Positions 43,668 to 52,528 of a DNA stretch of 64,000 bases are shown here, piece by piece. The notes beneath the pieces are model-generated. The model saw only the letters and a program-made list of their open reading frames with translations. It was not told where the DNA came from and searched no databases. The translations under genes and the position numbers were made by a program. Positions within the stretch are counted from its first letter, which is position 1. Each line of letters opens with the position of its first letter. Source of the DNA: Coraliomargarita sp965656715 (GTDB lineage: Bacteria > Verrucomicrobiota > Verrucomicrobiia > Opitutales > Coraliomargaritaceae); NCBI GenBank assembly GCA_965656715.1, contig CBFHLR010000009.1, forward strand, positions 1 through 64,000, written 5' to 3'.

Positions 43668-44621
43668 TCAGTTCTGCTTACGCAGGCGCTTTTTGTTATA
43701 CGGCTTGAAACGGTCGTGTAGCCAAAAACCATCCAACACATCTTCGGCGAGAATCTGCTCAAGCGCTTGATTCGACACCACAGCTTCGTTTTCCCGAGTG
43801 CGTTCGCCTTCTGCTGTTGGATAGTTCACTGCGCGAGCGACCACCTTCCACCGCATGGGAGCCACCGTGACCACCGAAACAGCTAGTGAAGAGGCACCAG
43901 AACGCCGCTGAAACAAGCCCGGCAAGGGACTGGTTGGAACGTCTCTAGCAAAAAACGGCGCAATCGCACCGCGGTTCATCGTCTGATCCGCAAGCACCCC
44001 TAACACACCACCTTCGCGCAAAAAATCGACCGGCTTATGGAAACCATCATCCCTACTGAACAATCGCGTGCCACGCTGTTCACGAACCGACTTAAACCAT
44101 TGGTCAAAATATTGGTTGTTCATCGGCCGATACATCGCCGCTAGGCGGACATCATACCCTCGGCCGCCTAATAAAATCGACAAATAGGCCAGCACTTCCC
44201 ATGGGCCCATGTGCGCAAGCAAGACCAAGACCCCCTTCTTCGCGGAAAGAGCCGCCTCGAAGTGTTCGACTCCCTCACATGTTAAATGCTTCTCGATTTT
44301 CACAGGCGACATGCGCGCAAAACAAAACGAGCTCAACATGTTAGCGCCTGTGCGTTGAAACACTTCACACACTTGCTCCTCTAAACTCATCTCGGGTGCC
44401 TGCTCAGGCGCGAACTCGTTCACCACAGTTAAATTCTTCGCCACCACTGCACGGCGCTTTGCCAGCAGCTTCCAAGCCGCCCAACCGACACCACGCCCAG
44501 TATAATAGGCCACCGGCAGTGGTAGATAATGTAAGCCCGACACCAGTAGTCGTGCAAAGCAGTAACCGACCCAGCGCCGGAATCCGGTGCGCGGCTTCTT
44601 TTTTGAGTTGCGCTTAGGCAT
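43668..44621 (-). CDS. lpxL: LpxL/LpxM-type lipid A late acyltransferase
   Basis: This membrane-bound enzyme transfers a secondary acyl chain from acyl-ACP to Kdo-lipid A. The protein is 317 aa from the ATG at 44621 (the frame stays open further upstream into the ELM1 gene). It has a basic N-terminus, a hydrophobic segment (YCFARLLVSGLHYLPLPVAYYTG), the H-x4-E catalytic motif VLLAHMGPWEVLAYL, and GVLGVLADQTMNRGAIAPFFARD. The LpxL half of the 9316 gene is a second such domain. It overlaps the ELM1-family gene by 8 bp. Confidence 0.84.
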   Translation of the reverse strand: MPKRNSKKKPRTGFRRWVGYCFARLLVSGLHYLPLPVAYYTGRGVGWAAWKLLAKRRAVVAKNLTVVNEFAPEQAPEMSLEEQVCEVFQRTGANMLSSFCFARMSPVKIEKHLTCEGVEHFEAALSAKKGVLVLLAHMGPWEVLAYLSILLGGRGYDVRLAAMYRPMNNQYFDQWFKSVREQRGTRLFSRDDGFHKPVDFLREGGVLGVLADQTMNRGAIAPFFARDVPTSPLPGLFQRRSGASSLAVSVVTVAPMRWKVVARAVNYPTAEGERTRENEAVVSNQALEQILAEDVLDGFWLHDRFKPYNKKRLRKQN

Positions 44622-45552
44622 TGAGAAGCTGCTCCACAATGTAATCGGCACAACGTGCCGCTTCCGCCAGCGGTTCATTCTGCTGTAAGCCCAACAGCCC
44701 TTGGCGATCTGAAAAGCGCACCACGCGATATTGACGTCGCAACAGCTTAGTCGCCTTACGCACTCGTGAGCGTCTTTCAGTCCTCGGCACTTCAAGTAAT
44801 CCGGTCAAAGCACCCGCGGTCAGCGATTCGTAGACCATCGAAACACTATCTTCCGAAACCCAAACACGTCCACATCGCTCAAGCTGCTCAGCCACCCAGC
44901 CCTGTGGTGTTTGATCCACTGGCACCACCTTTAGATTCGGATACGATAGCTCCAACAAAGCTGCCGTGCATGCTTCAGGAGTCCGGCGGGAGGTGGTTAA
45001 GGTCCAGTCAATCTCGGGCCCCTCCTCTACCAGTTGCATCACCTGCTTGAGCATTTGAGGCGTATTCCATTCGTAGTGCTTGGATGGGCCACCAATCAGA
45101 AAGAGACCTTGATCGACTTGAGCCGACTTTGCGCGCTTCATGGGGTTCAAAACTCCATCCGTCGTTAAAATGCTACTGCCCTTATGCTTTCTATCATGCC
45201 TTGGGATCAGACAGAGATCGAACATCCAAGCCGGCAACGACGGTTGCATAAGCACGATTGCCTTGCCGCCATAGGCTCGGCGCGCAGCTAAGATCGCCAA
45301 ATGCGTTTGGCTCCCGGCACCAATGATCAAATCCGGCGTAGGCAAGTTCTCGCCAGGAGGGAAGCCCTCCAAAGTCCCATCCATGAAAGACTTCCATCGC
45401 TTCGATGCACGAATCTCACAGCTGCGAAGCGTCACTCGCTCGCGGAGCGCCTCCAGCAAGCCCTGCGTCTGGGCTTCATGCCCGGCCTTACCGTCAACAA
45501 TGCGCCAAACGACATAGCTAGACTCCTGCGCAGTTGAGTGTGGATCTTTCAT
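44614..45552 (-). CDS. ELM1/GtrOC1-family protein
   Basis: A 312-aa member of the bacterial family named after plant 'mitochondrial fission ELM1', predicted to have a GT-B glycosyltransferase-like fold. Seen are WRIVDGKAGHEAQTQGLLEAL, LIIGAGSQTHLAILAARR, GGPSKHYEWN and VWVSEDSVSMVYESLTAG. It often sits beside lipid A/LPS genes, as here (coupled to lpxL, 8-bp overlap), but the chemistry is not established. ATG 45552 is preferred over the upstream in-frame start at 45597. It is divergent from the aminotransferase. Confidence 0.75.
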   Translation of the reverse strand: MKDPHSTAQESSYVVWRIVDGKAGHEAQTQGLLEALRERVTLRSCEIRASKRWKSFMDGTLEGFPPGENLPTPDLIIGAGSQTHLAILAARRAYGGKAIVLMQPSLPAWMFDLCLIPRHDRKHKGSSILTTDGVLNPMKRAKSAQVDQGLFLIGGPSKHYEWNTPQMLKQVMQLVEEGPEIDWTLTTSRRTPEACTAALLELSYPNLKVVPVDQTPQGWVAEQLERCGRVWVSEDSVSMVYESLTAGALTGLLEVPRTERRSRVRKATKLLRRQYRVVRFSDRQGLLGLQQNEPLAEAARCADYIVEQLLNA

Positions 45553-45608
45553 TTTCGGGCGAAAGAGTTGCTGGACGTATGACAATCGGCAAGCCATAAG
45601 CTTAAGTC

Positions 45609-46769
45609 ATGTCCGAACCAATCGCAGTTCCACTTCTTGATCTAAAGCCGCAATACCACGCGCTCAAAAGCGAGCTCGATGCAGTTCTTGCCGAGGTTGT
45701 CGAATCGCAGTATTTCATCCTAGGCCCGACCGTCGAGAATTTCGAGCAGGCCTGCGCCAGCTACTGCAATACCGACCACGCCATTGGGGTCTCCTCGGGC
45801 ACGGACGCGCTGATCGTGGCCATGATGGCCATGGGCATCGGCGAAGGTGAGGAAGTCATCACCACCCCCTACACCTTCTTTGGCACCGTCGGCTCCATTG
45901 TTCGCTTGGGTGCAAAGCCTGTCTTTGTCGACATCGAGGCGGACAGCTTCAACATCGACGTGTCCAAGATCGAGGCAGCCATTACCCCCAAGACCCGTGC
46001 GATCGCGCCGGTGCACCTGTTCGGTCAAATGGCCGACATGCAAGCCATCAAGCGCCTCGCTCGCGAGCACGACCTGCTCATCATTGAAGATGCCGCTCAA
46101 GCAATCGGTGCGAAGCAAAACGGTCGACTCGCCTGTTCGCAAGGCCACATCGGCTGCCTCTCCTTCTTCCCCACCAAGAACCTCGGCGGCTTTGGAGACG
46201 GAGGCATGGTCGTGACCAGCGACAGCGACTACGCGCAAATTTCCCGACAGCTCCGCAACCACGGCATGGAGCCAAAATATTTCCACCCACGCGTCGGCGG
46301 CAATTTCCGCCTCGACGCACTGCAGGCCGGCGTGCTCAACGTCAAACTCAAGCACCTCGACAGCTGGCATGAACAACGCCGCGAGAACGCTGCGCTGTAT
46401 CACAAACTCTTCAACGAAGCAGGCATCACCCGCGACTTGGACGCGCTCGAATCCGGCGACCTCAACAAGGGCGTCCTGCTCCCAGTCGAAAAAGAGGGCA
46501 ACTATCACATCTACAACCAGTTCGTGATCTATGCTGACCAACGCGACGAACTCATCGCACACATGCGCGCCAACAACGTCGGCTGTGAGATTTATTACCC
46601 GCTCGCACTGCACGAGCAGGAATGCTTCCGCCTGCTCGGCTATCCGAAGGGTGCCTTCCCAAATGCGGAACGCGCCGCCGCAATGAGTGTCGCACTACCG
46701 ATCTTCCCGGACCTTAGCCCAGAACAAATCAAGCGAGTCGTCGAAGTCATTGCCGACTTCTACGCATAA
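45609..46769 (+). CDS. DegT/DnrJ/EryC1/StrS sugar aminotransferase
   Basis: A 386-aa PLP enzyme that puts an amino group on a keto-sugar nucleotide. The Schiff-base Lys190 is intact (LSFFPTKNLGGFGDGG), in contrast to the ColD-like gene at 21974. Other blocks: PLLDLKPQYHALKSEL, VSSGTDALIVAMMAMGI, TPYTFFGTVGSIVRLGAKPVFVDI and IIEDAAQAIGAKQ. Candidates are WbpE/WlbC-type (UDP-GlcNAc3NA) or GnnB-type (UDP-GlcNAc3N for amide-linked lipid A). The partner dehydrogenase is not in the window. It is 16 bp before msbA, so probably co-transcribed. Confidence 0.85.
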   Translation: MSEPIAVPLLDLKPQYHALKSELDAVLAEVVESQYFILGPTVENFEQACASYCNTDHAIGVSSGTDALIVAMMAMGIGEGEEVITTPYTFFGTVGSIVRLGAKPVFVDIEADSFNIDVSKIEAAITPKTRAIAPVHLFGQMADMQAIKRLAREHDLLIIEDAAQAIGAKQNGRLACSQGHIGCLSFFPTKNLGGFGDGGMVVTSDSDYAQISRQLRNHGMEPKYFHPRVGGNFRLDALQAGVLNVKLKHLDSWHEQRRENAALYHKLFNEAGITRDLDALESGDLNKGVLLPVEKEGNYHIYNQFVIYADQRDELIAHMRANNVGCEIYYPLALHEQECFRLLGYPKGAFPNAERAAAMSVALPIFPDLSPEQIKRVVEVIADFYA

Positions 46770-46785
46770 TCCCATCTAAGTTGTA

Positions 46786-48537
46786 ATGTTCCTGAAACGC
46801 TTCGGCGCCTATTTTAAATACATTAAACCAGTCAAACTTCAGTTTGGCCTAGGCCTACTCGCGGGCATGATTTATGCCGCATCCTCCGGCTTCGGCCTAC
46901 CATTTGTCACCAAATATCTGGTGCCACTGGTCACAAAACCCGGCGAACAAGACACGTCAACGATCATCTTCTATCTCGCGCTGGTGCCAGTCATGTTCAT
47001 TATGCGTGCACTCGGCAGCTTCGCAAACTCATACCTCATCGCCTATGCCGGCATGCATGTGTTGGAGCAGATCCGACGCATGGTCTTCGACCACATACAG
47101 AGCCTGCCTCTCGCGTTTTTCCATGACAATAAAGTCGGCGATCTCATGAGCCGCGTTCTGGGAGACACAGCACAATTGCAATCTGCAGTCGTCAAAGTCG
47201 TCGACAGCCTGATCAAAGAGCCCGCAACATTGATCGCAGCCGCTAGCTACTTGGTATATCTCTCCTATGTCGCCGAAGATGTGAGCTTCATACTTATCGC
47301 ACTGGCATCGATTCCTGCCTGTGTCCTCCCCATCCGTGCAATCGGCTCCATCATCCTCAAAAAAGCCAAGAAGGCACAGGCACAAGCAGGTGAGCTCAAC
47401 CATGTGCTCAACGAGAACCTGTCCGCCACACGTGAAGTCCGTGCCTACAACCTTGAAGCTCGCGAAAGCCAACGCTTCGGAGATGCTTGCTCAACCCTCC
47501 TCAAACGTGCACTCAAAGTCGTTAAATACGACAAGTCACTCACACCGATCATCGAAGTTGTCACCTCCCTCGCACTGGTCGGCGCACTCTATGTCGCGAT
47601 TCAACGCGAGATCGACGACGGCGCACTCGCCTCGATCATCGTAGCACTTTACCTCTGCTACCAGCCGGTCAAGAAATTGGGCGGCGTCTCCAACACCATC
47701 CGCAAGGCTGAAGCCTCCTTGGATCGACTGGAGTATGTGCTGAAGACCGAAGATACCGTTCCTGAGGCTGAATCTCCACTGCCTGCTCGGGCACTCAAGG
47801 GCAACATCAGCTTTAACAAGGTCACCTTCAGCTATGTCGATGAAGCTGCCCTAAAGTCGGTCAACATCAACATTGCTGCCGGCGAGACCATTGCACTGGT
47901 CGGCCCTAGCGGCGCAGGCAAGTCCACCTTCGCGAACCTAGTTCCACGCTTCTACGACGCAACTGAAGGCAAGGTCGCCATCGACGGCACCGACGTGCGC
48001 GACATGGCCAAGGCCGACTTGCGCAGTCAGATCGCACTCGTCTCGCAGGAAGCGATTCTCTTTAGCGACAGCATTGCCAATAACATTCGTCTCGGCAAGA
48101 CAGACGCCACCCAGGAAGAGGTCGAAACTGCCGCCAAGATGGCCCACGCCCACGAGTTCATCCTCGATCAGGACGACGGCTACGACACCGAAGTCGGCGA
48201 ACGCGGCTCACGCCTCTCCGGCGGACAACGACAACGCATCTCCATCGCGCGCGCCTTCCTTAAGAACGCGCCGATCATCGTGCTCGACGAGCCCACCTCC
48301 GCCCTCGATGCCGAGAGTGAACACCAAATTCAAGAGGCACTTGAAGAGCTCTCAAAAGGACGCACGGTGCTGATCATCGCTCACCGCTTCAGCACCATTC
48401 AGCACGCCGACCGCATCTTCGTCTTTGACGATGGCGAGATTGTCGCCACCGGCAAACATACCGAACTCTACGACTCAAACGACTTGTATCGTAGCCTCTA
48501 CGACAAGCAGTCAAAGACCGCACTGGAACAAAAGTAA
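46786..48537 (+). CDS. msbA: lipid A export ABC transporter MsbA (permease-ATPase)
   Basis: MsbA flips lipid A-core across the inner membrane. The 583-aa half-transporter has about six membrane segments in residues 15-320 and an ABC domain with Walker A VGPSGAGKSTF, signature LSGGQRQRISIARAFL, and Walker B IIVLDEPTSALDAESEHQ, followed by the switch His (IIAHRFSTI). The length equals E. coli MsbA (582). Location at the end of the LPS region supports MsbA over other lipid or peptide exporters. It is followed by a palindromic repeat. Confidence 0.88.
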   Translation: MFLKRFGAYFKYIKPVKLQFGLGLLAGMIYAASSGFGLPFVTKYLVPLVTKPGEQDTSTIIFYLALVPVMFIMRALGSFANSYLIAYAGMHVLEQIRRMVFDHIQSLPLAFFHDNKVGDLMSRVLGDTAQLQSAVVKVVDSLIKEPATLIAAASYLVYLSYVAEDVSFILIALASIPACVLPIRAIGSIILKKAKKAQAQAGELNHVLNENLSATREVRAYNLEARESQRFGDACSTLLKRALKVVKYDKSLTPIIEVVTSLALVGALYVAIQREIDDGALASIIVALYLCYQPVKKLGGVSNTIRKAEASLDRLEYVLKTEDTVPEAESPLPARALKGNISFNKVTFSYVDEAALKSVNINIAAGETIALVGPSGAGKSTFANLVPRFYDATEGKVAIDGTDVRDMAKADLRSQIALVSQEAILFSDSIANNIRLGKTDATQEEVETAAKMAHAHEFILDQDDGYDTEVGERGSRLSGGQRQRISIARAFLKNAPIIVLDEPTSALDAESEHQIQEALEELSKGRTVLIIAHRFSTIQHADRIFVFDDGEIVATGKHTELYDSNDLYRSLYDKQSKTALEQK

Positions 48538-48539
48538 TC

Positions 48540-48604
48540 TAGCACAGGCATCTTGCCTGTGTCATACGCATCATGACTCAAAACAGGCGAGACGCCTGCT
48601 CTAC
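48540..48604. repeat. palindromic repeat, TAGCACAGG...GCCTG family (copy 2)
   Basis: TAGCACAGGCATCTTGCCTG (48540-48559) and AACAGGCGAGACGCCTGCTC (from 48582) form a hairpin directly behind msbA. It matches the copy at 16065-16126. Confidence 0.75.
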
Positions 48605-48616
48605 ACTCCCAACACC

Positions 48617-48748
48617 ATGAAACTCAAACAACGCATCCTCATCTGCCTTTCCGCACTCCTGCTCCTCGGCGCCTTCAGTGGCTGCGGTTCGACCAAGACC
48701 GAAAACGGTGCAACCATCGAAAAAGGTAACCGCATACCTTTTCTATAG
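48617..48748 (+). CDS. very small lipoprotein, 43 aa
   Basis: The reading frame encodes a full type II signal peptide (MKLKQRILICLSALLLLGAF) with lipobox FSGC at residues 20-23, and a 20-residue mature tail (CGSTKTENGATIEKGNRIPF plus L). It resembles entericidin-like or other tiny lipoproteins. It begins 12 bp after the palindrome behind msbA, and its stop overlaps the convergent uvrA stop by 6 bp. Function is unknown. The lipobox makes translation likely. Confidence 0.62.
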   Translation: MKLKQRILICLSALLLLGAFSGCGSTKTENGATIEKGNRIPFL

Positions 48749-51592
48749 CAGCGCCTGCTGCGTCGGCGTATCCTGCGCCTTGGTAAAGTCCGTGGCATTG
48801 CCCGAGTAGATCAACTGCCCGCCCGCATCGCCGCCTTCGGGACCAAGTTCGAGCAACCAATCCGCCATACGGATCACATCGAGATCGTGCTCGATCACGA
48901 TGATCGTGTTGCCTGCATTGCGCAGTTTGAAAAGTAGGTCCATGAGTCGCTGCACGTCCAACCAGTGCAGGCCCGTCGTCGGCTCATCGAGGATATAGAG
49001 CGTCTCTCCCTGCTGGCGTTTGCTCAACTCTAACGACAGTTTGATACGCTGCGCCTCGCCACCGGAGAGCGTCGTCGCGGGTTGACCAAGCTTGATATAC
49101 CCCAACCCAACATCCGACAGTGTGCGGAGCTTTTCGTAAATGCGCGGCTGCTTATTAAACACCTCGAGCGCCTCATCCACACTCATTTCCAACACATCGG
49201 CGATGCTGAATCCTTTGAAGCGCACGTCCAGCGTCTCGCGGTTATAACGCCGCCCATGACAACTCGGGCACTCCGTATACACATCCGCCATAAACTGCAT
49301 ATCCAGTTTAATCACACCGTCGCCCTTACAGCGCTCACAGCGCCCACCGGAGATATTGAAACTAAAGCGGCTGCCCTTATAGCCGCGGATCTTCGCCAGC
49401 GAACACTTAGCAAACAAGTCGCGCAGCTGATCAAATAACTTGGTATAGGTCGCCGGATTGGAGCGCGGGCTCCGGCCAATCGGATCCTGGTTCACCTGCA
49501 CCACGGAGCTAAAGTTATCCAAGCCTTCGATGCGCTGGTGCTTCCCCGGAATTGCCTTGGCACGATTCAACTTAAAGGCCGCAGCCTTCGCCAAGATGTC
49601 ATTCACCAGCGTGCTCTTGCCCGAACCTGACATCCCGCACACCACAGACAACAAGCCCACCGGAATGCGCGCATCGATCTCCTTCAAGTTGTTTTCCTTC
49701 GCGCCGCGCACGATCAACCAATCCTGCTTCGGCTCCAAAGTGTCGGCATACTTTTCGACTCGCTGCGCGCCCGACAAAAACATCCCCGAGCGGCTGGTCT
49801 TCGATTTGTAAGCAGCTTCGGGTGCCCCTTCAAAAATCAACTCGCCCCCTTGGCTGCCAGCACCCGGCCCCAGCTCAATCAAATGATCCGCTGCACGCAT
49901 CGTGTCGCCATCGTGCTCGACTACGACCACCGAGTTACCCCGATCGCGCAAGCCAGTGAGCGTATGGATCAAGCGACGATTATCCAGCGGATGCAGACCG
50001 ATGCTCGGTTCATCCAAGAGATACACCACGCCCACCAAAGACATGCCCAACTGCGTCGCCAGCCGAACACGCTGCGCCTCCCCGCCACTGAGCGTGGCAT
50101 AGGCACGGTTCAAGGTCAGATAGCTCAAGCCCACCTCATTCAAAAACAACAAGCGCGAAGATAAACCACGCACCGCATCGCTGACCGACTGATACTGTTC
50201 GTTCTGCTGCAGTTTCGCCACAAAGGTCTCGGCTTCCTGCAGCGACATGCCAAGGAAATCCGTAATCGCGATCCCTTCGATCAAGACATTCAAGCTCGCC
50301 GCATTCAAACGCTTGCCATCGCACGCCTCACAACGGCTACTGGTTTGATAGGCCATCAAGCGCGCACGCAGGCCATCACTGCTCGTCGTGCGTCGCGTGG
50401 CTTCGAGATCCGCCAGCACACCTTCGAAGGGCATCATTTCCGGCTTCGAATTACCGCCCTTCAGCTTAAAGCTAAACAAGCGCTCGCCCGTGCCATGCAG
50501 GATCTGCTTACGCACCGACGCGTCCAGCTCATCCCACGGCAGGTTCGGATCAAAGGGCAGCTGCTCGGCCAGCTGTTTCAAGATCGCATTGCGCTTAATG
50601 ATCATCTGCTTCGAGCCCAAGCGCCAGGGCTTGATCGCGCCCTTCTTCACCGACTTCGATGGATCCGGCACCAGCAGCTCCGGTTGAAACTGTAAAGTCT
50701 CCCCCAGGCCACCGCAGGCCTCACACGCCCCCTCAGCATGATTCCAGGAGAAGTGCCGCGGCGTCAACGGCTCATACACCGTGCCGCACACCACGCAGCT
50801 CAAACGGTTGCTCAAGGCCAACTCGCGCCACTCGTCCGCCCCCTTATCCTGAATCAATAGAATCGCACGGTCATCCCCCTCACTGAAAGCCAGCTCTAAG
50901 GAGTCGGCCAAACGGCTGCGCTGATCCTCGCGCAACACGATACGGTCGACCACAATCTCGACGGCGATCTCACTCGCCTTCGAGTCGATCAAGTCGCGCT
51001 CGTCCAAGCGACGCACCTCACCATTCAAGCGCACCCGTTGAAAACCACGCTGCTGCAAACGCGGCAACTCCTCGCGCAAGATCGCCGGCTTGGTCACCAT
51101 CCACGGCGCAAGAATCATCATGCGGCTGCCCTCCGGCTCGGCGAACACACGCGTCAGGCAATCGTCCATTGAGCGACGCTCGATCAAGCCACCATCCTTC
51201 GGACAATAAGCCGTGCCACAGACCGACCACAGCACCCGCGCGAAGTCCGCAATCTCCGTCACCGTCGCCACCGTGCTGCGCGGATTCCCACCACTGCCCG
51301 TGCGCTGCTCCACCGCAATCACTGGCGAGAGCCCTTCAATAAAATCCACATCCGGCCGCGGGATTTGCTCCAGCACCATACGCGCCTTCGTCGACAGACT
51401 ATCGATATACTTCCGGTAGCCCTCCGCATACACTGTATCGAATGCCAGCGACGACTTACCCGAACCACTCACCCCGGTGATCACCACCAACTGGTTCCGC
51501 GGGATATCGACGCTAATGTTGCGAAGGTTATGCTCACGCGCGCCCTTCACGGATATGGTCTCGGCTATCGGGCTGGAATTCGGCGTCTTCAT
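48743..51592 (-). CDS. uvrA: excinuclease ABC subunit A
   Basis: UvrA is the damage-recognition ATPase of nucleotide excision repair. The 949-aa protein carries two ABC modules: Walker A ITGVSGSGKSSLAFDTVYAEG and VCGMSGSGKSTLVNDIL, the signatures YATLSGGEAQRVRLATQLG and TTLSGGEAQRIKLSLELSK, and Walker B VYLLDEPSIGLHPLDN and LYILDEPTTGLHWLDVQ. Zinc ligands are CVVCG...CEACGGLG and CERCKGDG...CPSCHGRRYN. The region SLSTKARMVLEQIPRPDVDF is somewhat divergent from the usual SLSAYARQFL, which may be a lineage trait. The gene is alone on the reverse strand. Confidence 0.94.
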   Translation of the reverse strand: MKTPNSSPIAETISVKGAREHNLRNISVDIPRNQLVVITGVSGSGKSSLAFDTVYAEGYRKYIDSLSTKARMVLEQIPRPDVDFIEGLSPVIAVEQRTGSGGNPRSTVATVTEIADFARVLWSVCGTAYCPKDGGLIERRSMDDCLTRVFAEPEGSRMMILAPWMVTKPAILREELPRLQQRGFQRVRLNGEVRRLDERDLIDSKASEIAVEIVVDRIVLREDQRSRLADSLELAFSEGDDRAILLIQDKGADEWRELALSNRLSCVVCGTVYEPLTPRHFSWNHAEGACEACGGLGETLQFQPELLVPDPSKSVKKGAIKPWRLGSKQMIIKRNAILKQLAEQLPFDPNLPWDELDASVRKQILHGTGERLFSFKLKGGNSKPEMMPFEGVLADLEATRRTTSSDGLRARLMAYQTSSRCEACDGKRLNAASLNVLIEGIAITDFLGMSLQEAETFVAKLQQNEQYQSVSDAVRGLSSRLLFLNEVGLSYLTLNRAYATLSGGEAQRVRLATQLGMSLVGVVYLLDEPSIGLHPLDNRRLIHTLTGLRDRGNSVVVVEHDGDTMRAADHLIELGPGAGSQGGELIFEGAPEAAYKSKTSRSGMFLSGAQRVEKYADTLEPKQDWLIVRGAKENNLKEIDARIPVGLLSVVCGMSGSGKSTLVNDILAKAAAFKLNRAKAIPGKHQRIEGLDNFSSVVQVNQDPIGRSPRSNPATYTKLFDQLRDLFAKCSLAKIRGYKGSRFSFNISGGRCERCKGDGVIKLDMQFMADVYTECPSCHGRRYNRETLDVRFKGFSIADVLEMSVDEALEVFNKQPRIYEKLRTLSDVGLGYIKLGQPATTLSGGEAQRIKLSLELSKRQQGETLYILDEPTTGLHWLDVQRLMDLLFKLRNAGNTIIVIEHDLDVIRMADWLLELGPEGGDAGGQLIYSGNATDFTKAQDTPTQQALL

Positions 51593-51630
51593 AGGATTAA
51601 ACCTTGAACATAGGTTATGCGTAGATTTTT

Positions 51631-51971
51631 ACAACCGCTGCGCTAGAGGGGGGAGTTTTAGGAGAACTCTTTTGGCAATGAAAGCCTACGAATACCCTCT
51701 TTCAGTTTAACCACATTGAAGTTAATGAGTAAGCCTACTTTGCAATTGGTTAGCTTCATGTAAGTCATCAGTTGAGCCTCGTGTATCGGAGCAAGTTCAT
51801 GCGCTAAACTCTTTTCATAGATGCTTTCGATCAGACCGGGGCCCCAATAGCTATGCACTTCCATCGCAGCACCTATGACTGTGCCTGTCAGTTCAGAATA
51901 TTGATCCATAAACGCCTTCTAAAGTGATCGCTCCCACCCCTCGCCCGTAGGGCAACTCTAGCGTAGCGGTT
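51631..51971. mobile_element. repeat-bounded cassette carrying a GxxExxY relic
   Basis: The ends are inverted repeats, AACCGCTGCGCTAGAG (51633-51648) and CTCTAGCGTAGCGGTT (51956-51971), 15 of 16 matching. Inside each end the sequence also matches the 89-bp element at 54619-54707: GGGGGAGTTTTAG at the left and CTCGCCCGTAGGGCAACTCT at the right. So the two are the same element with and without the ORF. No target duplication is obvious. How it moves is unknown. Confidence 0.6.
51658..51909 (-). pseudogene. GxxExxY family protein with an internal in-frame deletion
   Basis: The 83-aa product keeps the start (YSELTGTVIGAAMEVHSYWG), the name-giving GLIESIYEKSLAHEL, and the end (PIHEAQLMTYMKLT, KVGLLINFNVVKLKEGIRR). 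The family normally has ~125 aa with about 40 residues between HEL and PIHEAQ, including the acidic D...ELK part that looks like a PD-(D/E)xK-type core. Here HELA runs directly into PIHEAQ, so the middle is missing without a frameshift. The function of the full family is unknown. The remnant is probably inactive. Confidence 0.68.
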
Positions 51972-52129
51972 TTTAATAAAATGCTCTGTCGAATGGTGCG
52001 CCAGAAAGTATTTCAAGCAACAAACCTTGACTATATAACAGGCTTTTCTGCAGGCGCAAACCCTTAAAAAACCTCGATAAAAACGGCGTTTTGCGTTGTC
52101 AGAAGACAGCTCTGAACTAGTATAAAACT

Positions 52130-52417
52130 ATGAGCCAAGCAATGTTACCTATTCTCTACGTCAAGTCCGGTTGCCCATGGTGTCGCGAGGCCCTCGCCTA
52201 CTTTAACGGCCAAGGAGTCGAGCTTGATATTCGCGACGTAACAACCAATCCAAAGGACATGGATGCGATGGTAAACATCAGTGGCCAAACCAAAGCGCCG
52301 ACCTTCGAATACGAAGATTTCGTGGTCGCCGACTTCTCGGTCGACGAATTTCTAGCCGAGCTCAACGACTTCCCCGAAGTCCGCCACAACCTCGGCCTCA
52401 GCGACTCCGACGGATAA
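52130..52417 (+). CDS. glutaredoxin-family protein
   Basis: A 95-aa thioredoxin-fold protein with the redox motif CPWC (VKSGCPWCREALAYF) near residue 15 and TKAPTFEYEDFVV, equivalent to the cis-Pro TVP segment (here APTF). It should reduce disulfides or mixed disulfides in the cytoplasm. Its C-terminal extension (FPEVRHNLGLSDSDG) is short and acidic. It is a single gene followed by a clear intrinsic terminator at 52470-52502. Confidence 0.83.
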   Translation: MSQAMLPILYVKSGCPWCREALAYFNGQGVELDIRDVTTNPKDMDAMVNISGQTKAPTFEYEDFVVADFSVDEFLAELNDFPEVRHNLGLSDSDG

Positions 52418-52469
52418 GTCTCTCGTCGTATCGGTCGTGTGGCCATCTCGGCCCCAGTCAGCATCTTTC

Positions 52470-52502
52470 AAAACGCTGCCCCACACAGGGCAGCGTTTTT
52501 TA
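52470..52502 (+). terminator. rho-independent terminator of the glutaredoxin gene
   Basis: A perfect 8-bp stem CGCTGCCC/GGGCAGCG (52474-52481 and 52488-52495) followed by TTTTTT, about 55 bp after the stop codon. The A-run on the 5' side would let it work weakly in reverse as well. Confidence 0.88.
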
Positions 52503-52528
52503 TGTCTATGCCCGTGGCGTGCTCGCAT

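Noticed and set aside
45720..46613. A 297-codon reverse open frame
   Set aside because: It is antisense to the aminotransferase with Lys190 and all family blocks. Its protein is rich in V, G and D without motifs.
48743..51592. UvrA2-type paralogue or drug-resistance ABC protein instead of UvrA
   Set aside because: Both zinc modules and both full ABC signatures are present at normal length. The slight divergence around SLSTKARMV does not justify another name.
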